Of a stretch of DNA of 7,800 nucleotides, positions 1 to 5,745 are shown piece after piece. A model generated the notes under the pieces. The model was not told the DNA's origin, searched no databases, and worked only from the letters and a program-made list of their open reading frames with translations. The stretch's first letter is position 1. Every line of letters begins with the position of its first letter. The translations under genes and the position numbers were made by a program. The stretch is from an uncultured Pseudorhodoferax sp. (lineage in GTDB: Bacteria > Pseudomonadota > Gammaproteobacteria > Burkholderiales > Burkholderiaceae), in the NCBI GenBank assembly GCA_913776795.1, contig CAJYRH010000629.1, positions 1 to 7,800 of the forward strand, given 5' to 3'.

Positions 1-2745
1 GCTGACATTGCCCGCCACATGGGCCGCGGTGTACAGCGGCGCGCCGGAGAAGGCGACGCCCCAGTCGGTCGCGCTGGCCGAGCCCACATCGAACTTCCAC
101 AGGTTGCCGCGCAGGTCGCCGGCATAGACGACGTCGGGCGTGCCGTTGCCGTCGATGTCCACCAGGCGCGGCGCCGACAGCCCATTGCTGGACGCATTGG
201 CGCCCGTGGTGGCGGCCGGGATGCGCACCAGCGCCTTGTCGCCATCCAGGTACTGGACCAGCAGCACCGGCCGCTCGTTCGTGCTGTTGTAGCCGTTGCC
301 CATGACCACGGCCCAGCGCCCGTTGTTCATGCGCACGATCTGCGTGCTTTTTTGGGAATTGCCGTCCTCCACCACGGGTGCGGCCGTGATGTGGCCGATG
401 TCGCGGCGCACGTCGTTCGCGTCGGTGTAGGTCTCGGTCGAGGCCGCGGTCTTGTCCATGACCACCAGCGTCGCGGCGTTCGCCTTGGAGAAATTGGAGG
501 CCTGGCCCGAATTGTCGGTGGCGCTGCTGCCTGGGTTGGTCACGTCCAGCACGAAGTAGCCCTTGCCCCCGGCCCCGAGCGTGCCGACCAGCAAGGTGCG
601 CCAGTCCGGCGTTGCCGTATTGCCCAGGTTCACGTCGCCGCTGAAGGGCGAGCCGTCCACGTAGTAGCGGTGGCCGTAGGCGCTGCGGGTGAGGTCGGGT
701 AGGTTGGCGTAGACGCCGCGCGGCACGTAGGCGATCTTCTCGCTGCCGTCCTTGCCCGAGAAGCCATGCAGCATGCCGTCGTTGGCCCCCACATACAGCA
801 TCGGCAGGCGCTTGCCCTGCCGGTTGGCGAAGGCCCGATAGTTGTCGAAGGTGTAGTTGCCGACCGGCTCGGCCACGTACCACAGGGCCGAGTTGACGGT
901 GTCGCCCTGGCGCGAGCCGCGCTTGCGGAAGGTCGTGCCCTCCAGGCTGCGGTCGCCGCGCAGGAAATTCACGCGCTGCTCGGCCACGGTGTCGGACACC
1001 TCACCCACACCTTCGGCCTTGAGCAAGGTCTTCTGCGCCGCGCTGAGCGCGCCCAGCGCGGGCGCAGCGTCCTGTGTCCACTGGAACGAGGTGCCGCCCG
1101 TTGGCGAACCGTCGGTCCAGGTCAGGATCAGCCGATTGTTGATGTCCGCGGCGGTCAAGGCGTCGAGCTTGTCCGCCGTCGTGCGGTTGGTGGTGCCCCA
1201 GCCTTCGGCGGCCGTCGTGCTCACGGCGCCGGTGTCGATGTTCTGCGCCACCGTGTCGGCACGCACGTAGCCCATCCAGGTCAGCGTCTCGCCCTCGCGC
1301 ACGGCCGAGGCGATGTAGCCGGACGTGAACTGGGTGGTGGGGTTGCGGGCAATGGAGGCTGAGGCGTTGGCGTAGCTTGCCACCGGCGTGCTGCTGTCCG
1401 CGATGATCTCGCTGAAGATTTCGCGGAACGCCGCCACCAGGCTGGCAGCGTCCGTGCTGGCGATGAACTTGCCACGGCTGTTGATGGCCATGTGCCACAG
1501 CTCGGTCTTGCGCGCCTCGCCGTTGGTGGTCAGGGCGTCCAGCGAATTGCTGCTTTCCGTGAGCGTCACCGAGTTGTTGACCATGGGGTCGGGCCAGGTG
1601 CGAACACCGGTGACCAGATCCGGCAATGACCCGCCATAGGTGTCGTTGGTGCTCAGGTCCCACACCGGATACTGCGCGAAGCTCCCGGTCGTCTTCCACC
1701 GCGCGGCATCGCCGAAGCCGATGGTGTAGGTCGTCATGTGCTGCCAGGTCGCCGGATCGTTGCGCGGATTCCAGTAGGGATCCACTGCGAGCGCTGTCAG
1801 CCCCGAGCCGTAGGTCTGGACCGTGCTCTGCTTGGTCCGCGGCAGCACGTTGTTGGCCAGGCCCGGCGCCAGGTCGGTCGCCCAGTAGTAAAAGGCGAGG
1901 TCGGCCAGCGTGCTCACGGGAACCGACTTGCCCGAATAGCTGAACGAGCGGCCGCCAGTACCCCGGTAGACCGCGGTCTGGCGGCTGTTGGCGTCGTAGA
2001 CCGTGCCATCGGGCAGTGTCGTCGTCGTGCGGTCCAGGTCGGCGTTGGTGGTCGGCCGCGCCACGTCGGTGCCGAATCCCGCGAACGTGAAGTTCCAGCC
2101 CCCGTCGGTCATCATGACGTTGTAGGACTTGCGGCAGGACAGCGGGCCCGTCGCCGGCGCTGTGTAGGCCGAGGTTCCCGGCACATTGGCCCATGGGCTT
2201 TCCGCATCGGTCGTCGAGCCATTGCGCAGGTAATCGCCAGCCGCGATGTAGGCGTGGTGGGTGGGCGTGGAACCCGAGGCGCTCAGGCGGGTCGCGGGCG
2301 ACGACGCAGCGCCAGGCTGCCCGACCCAGTTCAGGAAGTTGGCCCGGTGGGTCGCGTCCAGCACGCGCATGCGGTTGAGGTTGTTGCAGCCGCCGGTGGC
2401 CGAGGGGATGGTCCGACAGGTGTTCATCGTGTTCCATGCCAGGCGGATCGCGCCGTCCGGGATGTTCTGGGCCCCGGCATCGAACAACTGGCGCAGCGCG
2501 CTCTTGAGCGCGTACATGCGCGAAGTGGTCCTGGTCTCGTTTTGCGTCGTGCCGCCGCCCGTGTAGTAGCCCATGCTCCCGGAATCGTCGAGCGTCAGGA
2601 TCACGTTGGGCGCCGGCTGGCGGCTGGACGAGCCGGCCGGGTATTGCGCCAGCGGCAGCTGTTCGGCCAATGCCGCGGTGGGCAGGCCCATGCTGGCGAT
2701 CAGCACGCTCAGCAGCGTGCGCCTGGCCTTGGGATGTGGGCGCAT
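1..2745 (-). CDS. pilY1: Type IV pilus tip adhesin/assembly protein PilY1 (3' end outside window)
   Basis: PilY1 is a secreted, pilus-associated protein that primes pilus assembly with the minor pilins and supports adhesion and surface sensing. The 915 visible codons start with a Sec signal peptide (basic n-region, hydrophobic core, likely cleavage after ALA at residue 27). A von Willebrand factor A domain follows (about 46-450), with a MIDAS motif DDSGSM (Asp53, Ser55, Ser57), the strand VMMTDGGWN (Asp214) and the PilY1-typical WQHMTTYTIGFG near residue 335. From about residue 590 comes the PilY1 beta-propeller, with FLRGDRS, LYVGANDGMLHGF and a calcium loop DIDGNGTPD (Asp863, Asp865, Asn867, Asp871) followed by VYAGDLRGNLWKFD. 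Only three cysteines are visible (110, 120, 204). P. aeruginosa PilY1 is about 1160 residues, so roughly 200-300 are probably missing here. Two adjacent ATGs exist (2748 and 2745). The second is preferred because the AGGAGG is only 2 nt from the first but 5 nt from the second. Family assignment is firm. Confidence 0.95.
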   Translation of the reverse strand, partial: MRPHPKARRTLLSVLIASMGLPTAALAEQLPLAQYPAGSSSRQPAPNVILTLDDSGSMGYYTGGGTTQNETRTTSRMYALKSALRQLFDAGAQNIPDGAIRLAWNTMNTCRTIPSATGGCNNLNRMRVLDATHRANFLNWVGQPGAASSPATRLSASGSTPTHHAYIAAGDYLRNGSTTDAESPWANVPGTSAYTAPATGPLSCRKSYNVMMTDGGWNFTFAGFGTDVARPTTNADLDRTTTTLPDGTVYDANSRQTAVYRGTGGRSFSYSGKSVPVSTLADLAFYYWATDLAPGLANNVLPRTKQSTVQTYGSGLTALAVDPYWNPRNDPATWQHMTTYTIGFGDAARWKTTGSFAQYPVWDLSTNDTYGGSLPDLVTGVRTWPDPMVNNSVTLTESSNSLDALTTNGEARKTELWHMAINSRGKFIASTDAASLVAAFREIFSEIIADSSTPVASYANASASIARNPTTQFTSGYIASAVREGETLTWMGYVRADTVAQNIDTGAVSTTAAEGWGTTNRTTADKLDALTAADINNRLILTWTDGSPTGGTSFQWTQDAAPALGALSAAQKTLLKAEGVGEVSDTVAEQRVNFLRGDRSLEGTTFRKRGSRQGDTVNSALWYVAEPVGNYTFDNYRAFANRQGKRLPMLYVGANDGMLHGFSGKDGSEKIAYVPRGVYANLPDLTRSAYGHRYYVDGSPFSGDVNLGNTATPDWRTLLVGTLGAGGKGYFVLDVTNPGSSATDNSGQASNFSKANAATLVVMDKTAASTETYTDANDVRRDIGHITAAPVVEDGNSQKSTQIVRMNNGRWAVVMGNGYNSTNERPVLLVQYLDGDKALVRIPAATTGANASSNGLSAPRLVDIDGNGTPDVVYAGDLRGNLWKFDVGSASATDWGVAFSGAPLYTAAHVAGNVS

Positions 2746-2750
2746 CATGG

Positions 2751-2756
2751 CCTCCT
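2751..2756 (-). promoter_or_regulatory. Strong Shine-Dalgarno for pilY1
   Basis: Read on the minus strand this is AGGAGG, a perfect anti-16S match and the strongest ribosome binding site in the operon. It begins directly after the pilX TGA, so pilY1 can be initiated by ribosomes terminating on pilX as well as independently. Its 5-nt spacing to the ATG at 2745, against 2 nt to the ATG at 2748, decides the start choice. Confidence 0.8.
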
Positions 2757-3518
2757 TCAGTTCCGGATTTTCTGCCGCACGAAGGTCGATTGCAGCACCA
2801 CCATGGTGTTCGGCTTGTTGCCGAAGGCAATCGCCGTGATGCGGTAGACCACGTTGGGATTGAGGTTGAGTTCGAGCTTGGCCCGACCCGACAGCAGGCC
2901 CATGCCCGTGTCATACGGCATGACCTCCACCCAGTAGAACGCACCGCTGCGCGCGCCACGTGCGAGTAGGAGCGGGTTCAGGTTGGCGGTGTTGCCGGCA
3001 GGCGGCAACGCCCCGGTGTATTCGCCATAGCGCGCGGCAACGCCACTGGCCAGCATGGGCGTCAGTGTGGCCTCGGCACTCCAGAAATCCTGGATGCCCG
3101 TGCGCTTCTGACAGATCGCATTGATGCACCGCGTCGCTGCCGCGTCCAGGTCCGAGAGCAGACCCACCAGCTGCTTGTTCTCCTCGATGAACTGCATCAC
3201 GCCAGGCCCGATACGGCACACCCTGCGCGCGGCATTCACGGCTTCTGCATTGCTGGGATCAGCCGCTGCCACGCCGGTGCAGCTGGTGCCGTCGCCCCGC
3301 TCGCCGCGGATGTCCGACTCGGCGTCCTGCACCATGGCCTGGGCCGCCTCGAAGGCGCGCTGGTAGTCCGCGTCGTTGCCGACGATCGCCTCGTTGACGA
3401 GCGCCGAGCGAAACGCCCACAGCGCCAGCAACGAGGACAGCAGCACCACGATCATCACGACCAGCAGCGAGATGCCGCGCTGACGCCGGCCCAGGCAGAC
3501 GCCGCGGCGCCCGCTCAC
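2757..3518 (-). CDS. pilX: Type IV pilus minor pilin PilX
   Basis: This 253-residue protein is a minor pilin of the priming complex, anchored in the inner membrane before incorporation into the pilus. It starts with GTG at 3518. That start is chosen because GGGAG lies 7 nt upstream and because GTGA overlaps the pilW stop by 4 nt. The leader of 15 residues ends in RRQRG, followed by ISLLVVMIVVLLSSLLALWAF, the transmembrane helix of the PilX N-terminal family. Position +5 of the mature protein is Val rather than Glu, as is common in PilX and GspK-type subunits. The C-terminal VVYRITAIAFG...VVLQSTFV matches the usual PilX end. Four cysteines lie in the periplasmic part (80, 101, 131, 136). Family is clear from the N-terminus, the C-terminal pattern and the position between pilW and pilY1; the middle section shows no motif I recognise. 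Confidence 0.9.
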   Translation of the reverse strand: MSGRRGVCLGRRQRGISLLVVMIVVLLSSLLALWAFRSALVNEAIVGNDADYQRAFEAAQAMVQDAESDIRGERGDGTSCTGVAAADPSNAEAVNAARRVCRIGPGVMQFIEENKQLVGLLSDLDAAATRCINAICQKRTGIQDFWSAEATLTPMLASGVAARYGEYTGALPPAGNTANLNPLLLARGARSGAFYWVEVMPYDTGMGLLSGRAKLELNLNPNVVYRITAIAFGNKPNTMVVLQSTFVRQKIRN

Positions 3519-4345
3519 CGCGCAGCTCCCTGCGTGCGCAGCTGGAAGGTGTTGCGCAGCACCATGTGCATGCGGTTGCCCATCGCCGTTTCTGCCTGTC
3601 CCGTGGTCCAGCTGCAGTTGCGGAAGGTCGCGCCGGCCGTGTCGATGTTCTCCGTGCCGACGAGCTCCAGGCAAACCTCCACCGCCACCACGGAGGGCCA
3701 GTTCCCGCCCACGCCGGCCGCGGCCACGCGCCGCATGTCTGCGCCGGTGGCCGTCAGCGTCTGCACCAGGTAGTTCACCTGGAAGTCGTCCACGTTGCCG
3801 ATGATGGTCTGCGCCACGTCGTCGGCGCCAGCGCACTGCAGCTCCCCGGTGGCCGCGCCCTGCGCGCGCACGAGCCGGAAGCTGCTCTGCACCGCCGTTG
3901 CGCTGGGCGTGTTGCCCAGGCAATCGCCCAGGAGCGAGCGCTGGACCGTGCCGTTGCCCGATGCGACGGCCTCGGTGTAGTTCTGGTAACCGACCTGCAG
4001 CGGTGTGGTGCCGTCCGAAGCCAGCGTGGAGGCGGCGCGGTCGAACACCGCCTCGAAGGCCACCGGCTCGCCTGGATCGATGACCGTGGGCGCAGACGCC
4101 CCCGTCTGCGCGAACGCCAGGTTCAGGCGGATCGATCCCGCCTGGCGCAGCTGCAGCCCGATCACCCGCATCGCATGCGCGCCCTGCTGCTGCAGCTGGG
4201 TGGCATCGCTGACCGTGCTGGACACGCTGCGCGACACCAGCAGAGCGCCCAGCGCCACCGCGATCGCCATGAGCCCGATGGCCAGCCCGACCAGCAATTC
4301 GATCAGCGTGACGCCGGCCTGCGAAGAACGCATGGGCGGCCTCAT
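3515..4345 (-). CDS. pilW: Type IV pilus minor pilin PilW
   Basis: PilW is a larger minor pilin (276 residues here) of the priming complex. The prepilin leader of 11 residues ends in SSQAG, then VTLIELLVGLAIGLMAIAVA forms the hydrophobic helix with the conserved Glu at +5 (residue 16). The segment up to about residue 70, including the LQQQGAHAMRVIGLQLRQAG stretch, is typical of PilW, as are NVDDFQVNYLV (about 184-194) and the terminal MVLRNTFQLR. Cysteines at 142, 171, 225 and 244 could form two disulfides. The ATG at 4345 overlaps the pilV TGA as ATGA. An alternative ATG at 4333 has GAGG 6 nt upstream (4340-4343) and would leave a 7-residue leader; both are compatible with PilD processing, and the sequence alone does not settle it. 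The stop overlaps the pilX GTG by 4 nt. Confidence 0.93.
   Translation of the reverse strand: MRPPMRSSQAGVTLIELLVGLAIGLMAIAVALGALLVSRSVSSTVSDATQLQQQGAHAMRVIGLQLRQAGSIRLNLAFAQTGASAPTVIDPGEPVAFEAVFDRAASTLASDGTTPLQVGYQNYTEAVASGNGTVQRSLLGDCLGNTPSATAVQSSFRLVRAQGAATGELQCAGADDVAQTIIGNVDDFQVNYLVQTLTATGADMRRVAAAGVGGNWPSVVAVEVCLELVGTENIDTAGATFRNCSWTTGQAETAMGNRMHMVLRNTFQLRTQGAAR
3526..3531 (-). promoter_or_regulatory. Shine-Dalgarno supporting the GTG start of pilX
   Basis: On the minus strand this reads AGGGAG, 7 nt before the GTG at 3518. It lies inside the last codons of pilW. No ATG occurs in the pilX frame between this site and the prepilin processing site, so the site is the main support for a GTG start. 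Confidence 0.7.
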
Positions 4346-4986
4346 GGACAGGTCACCGGCGGACTGGAGGCATCGGCCCCCGGCGCCGGCAGGCAACGCA
4401 GCGTGGGTTGCAGGTACTGCAGATGGCAGATGCGGTTGGGCGGGCAACTGACGCTGGCGCCCACCTCCCCAGTGGCCACGGGGTCTTGCGTGAACGGCAG
4501 CTTGTAGGCAGCCCGTTCACCCGCCTTGTCGTCCTCGCGCTCGCGCTCGTTCTCGCGCCAGCTGACCATCACGCCGAGCTGCGTGCGCGTGTTGCTTCCG
4601 GCGCCAGAGGCGACTTCGAACACGGTCGCGTCGCCCAGAGGAAGCGTCGATGCCACGGTGGCCTTCCACTGCGCCACGTCGGCCAGCGCCATGTTGGCCG
4701 GCGTACACCCGTTCGCGCAACCGGGCACGGTGAAGGACACCGCGCCCCAATCCACGGCGTAGTTGCCGATCACCTGCGGCGCCAGCGCGCTAGGGTTGGC
4801 CTTCATGCGCTCGCTCAGGTCTTCGATCAGGCGGATGGCCTGGGCACGGCGCACCGAGGTCTGGGTGTCGGCCAGCGTGCGCAGTTGCACACCCAGGATG
4901 CCCAGCACCCCCAGCGCCACCAGCACGATGGCGATCATCGACTCCAGCAGCGTGACACCGCGCTGGCGCGTCTGCTTCAGTCGCAT
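4342..4986 (-). CDS. pilV: Type IV pilus minor pilin PilV
   Basis: This 214-residue protein matches the PilV family of minor pilins. The leader of 10 residues ends in TRQRG. It is followed by VTLLESMIAIVLVALGVLGILG, with Glu at +5 (residue 15), and then by QLRTLADTQTSVRRAQAIRL and EDLSERMKANP, a nearly diagnostic PilV N-terminal region. The globular part carries six cysteines (90, 94, 181, 187, 198, 213), enough for three disulfides, including the PGCANGC pair that is usual near this point. A strongly charged stretch around residues 144-160 (RENEREREDDKAGER) is conspicuous. The ATG at 4986 has GGGAG 7 nt upstream and overlaps the end of the preceding pseudopilin gene by 10 nt. The stop overlaps the pilW start as ATGA. 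In known systems PilV works with PilW and PilX to prime assembly and recruit PilY1. Confidence 0.94.
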   Translation of the reverse strand: MRLKQTRQRGVTLLESMIAIVLVALGVLGILGVQLRTLADTQTSVRRAQAIRLIEDLSERMKANPSALAPQVIGNYAVDWGAVSFTVPGCANGCTPANMALADVAQWKATVASTLPLGDATVFEVASGAGSNTRTQLGVMVSWRENEREREDDKAGERAAYKLPFTQDPVATGEVGASVSCPPNRICHLQYLQPTLRCLPAPGADASSPPVTCP

Positions 4987-5516
4987 GTGCTTGCTCCCGC
5001 CTTGGAGCGCACATGCCCACCGCCGCCCATGCAGACGGCCGCGCGCACCGATGAGCCGCTGCGCGTGGAGGCGACCACGAAGGTCAGCGTGCCGCCAGCC
5101 GTGAGTTCGCCCCAACGGGTGAGCACGAAGGAGCCGCCGGAGGCATTGGTATTGGTGACGCTGACGCCGCCCAGCGGGGCGGTCACGCGCAGCGCCGCAC
5201 CGGCCCCGTCGGAGACGGTCCAGCCGCAGCGCCAATCGGACACGCGGTTGGGCAGCGCGCATTGGGTCGCGCCCGGCGTGCTGCGGCCCACGGTCACGTT
5301 GCCGGCCCGCTTGACCGCCTCCGACCGTGCAAATGCGATGGTGGCGACCATTTCCTCCGTCGCCTGCCGCACGCGCCAGCGCTCGATCACGGGCACCATG
5401 TTCGGCGCCGCCAGCGCAGCGAGGATGGCCAGGATGGCCACGACCACCATGAGTTCGAGCATGGTGAAGCCGCGGGCCGCAGGAAATTGTGGAAGGCCAC
5501 GGTAAAGGCGACGCAT
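4977..5516 (-). CDS. fimT: GspH/FimT-family pseudopilin (type IV minor pilin FimT/FimU-like)
   Basis: This 179-residue protein is the first gene of the minor-pilin operon. The leader MRRLYRGLPQFPAARG (16 residues) ends in the PilD cleavage glycine. It is followed by FTMLELMVVVAILAILAALA with Glu at +5 (residue 21), then APNM and the ERWRVRQATEEMVATIAFARSEAVKR segment characteristic of GspH/FimT proteins. The C-terminal half is a beta-rich GspH-type domain with four cysteines (86, 97, 162, 178). The open frame extends upstream to 5798, but those codons would overlap the acnA start and carry no signal, so the ATG at 5516 is taken. Its Shine-Dalgarno is poor: the bases just before the ATG are pyrimidine-rich, and no in-frame GTG or TTG close by offers a better start. 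The name could equally be FimU or GspH, which are hard to separate by sequence. The family assignment is secure. Confidence 0.9.
   Translation of the reverse strand: MRRLYRGLPQFPAARGFTMLELMVVVAILAILAALAAPNMVPVIERWRVRQATEEMVATIAFARSEAVKRAGNVTVGRSTPGATQCALPNRVSDWRCGWTVSDGAGAALRVTAPLGGVSVTNTNASGGSFVLTRWGELTAGGTLTFVVASTRSGSSVRAAVCMGGGGHVRSKAGASTCD
4994..4998 (-). promoter_or_regulatory. Shine-Dalgarno for pilV
   Basis: GGGAG on the minus strand, 7 nt upstream of the pilV ATG at 4986 and located inside the last codons of the fimT-type gene. It supports the short PilV start over the longer open frame, which extends upstream to 5262 without prepilin features. Confidence 0.65.
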
Positions 5517-5614
5517 GGAGGGGCGAATGCTAAACGGCTGAACGCTCGAAACAAGTGTGTTGCCCTCCAGCCACGTCAGGCGGCCCCCGGCGCGCGATGA
5601 GCGGTTGCCCCTGT

Positions 5615-5661
5615 GACGGCCCCTTGCGCGATATGCCAAATAGTTCACGCGCAGGGCCGTC
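5615..5661. repeat. Imperfect inverted repeat (hairpin or operator candidate)
   Basis: The left arm GACGGCCCCTTGCGCG (5615-5630) pairs with the right arm CGCGCAGGGCCGTC (5648-5661). Eight base pairs are contiguous (GACGGCCC with GGGCCGTC), followed by a 2-nt bulge in the left arm and six further pairs (TGCGCG with CGCGCA). The 17-nt loop is comparatively A+T rich. There is no U-run after either arm, so it is not a canonical intrinsic terminator. It could be an RNA hairpin in the acnA 5' leader, a protein-binding dyad, or chance in GC-rich DNA. Confidence 0.6.
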
Positions 5662-5733
5662 GACACCACGCGGTAGTAGGATGCCCGGGCACCCGCCGCG
5701 CCCTGCGGCGCCGCCCCACCACCCTCGTACAAC

Positions 5734-5737
5734 GGAG
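5734..5737 (+). promoter_or_regulatory. Shine-Dalgarno for acnA
   Basis: GGAG lies 8 nt upstream of the ATG at 5746. It supports that start, which also gives the N-terminus usual for this AcnA subgroup (MAHAF, then [19 protein letters not shown]). Confidence 0.7.
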
Positions 5738-5745
5738 CATTCGGC

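Larger units (their letters stand above)
5517..5745. other. Divergent intergenic region between the pilus operon and acnA
   Basis: These 229 bases separate two divergent start codons and must hold the promoter or promoters of acnA and, if the operon is not transcribed from elsewhere, of the fimT-led pilus operon. I find no convincing sigma-70 promoter on either strand and no clear sigma-54 element. The most A+T-rich stretch is the 17-base loop (5631-5647) of the inverted repeat described separately. No small open frame with a credible start, tRNA or riboswitch was recognised. Confidence 0.6.

Noticed and set aside
1738..2847. A 369-codon plus-strand open frame opposite pilY1
   Set aside because: Antisense shadow with Arg/Ala/Gly/Val-rich composition, no plausible domain and no supporting context. 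The similar plus-strand frames at 19-702, 766-1362, 3566-4507 and 4408-5505 were rejected for the same reason.
1001..2959. A 652-codon minus-strand open frame overlapping pilY1 and the end of pilX
   Set aside because: It is the +1 shadow of pilY1. The true frame shows a signal peptide, MIDAS motif, propeller motifs and a perfect ribosome site; this one has a low-complexity Arg/Gly/His composition and no domain.
5527..5554. Possible minus-strand promoter for fimT: TTGTTT, 16 nt, TAGCAT
   Set aside because: The elements match the consensus at only 3 of 6 and 4 of 6 positions, and the implied start would fall within a few bases of the ATG. It is not distinguishable from chance without transcript mapping.
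5674..5682. TAGTAGGAT as a possible -10 element for acnA
   Set aside because: No acceptable -35 hexamer at 16-18 nt upstream on the plus strand.
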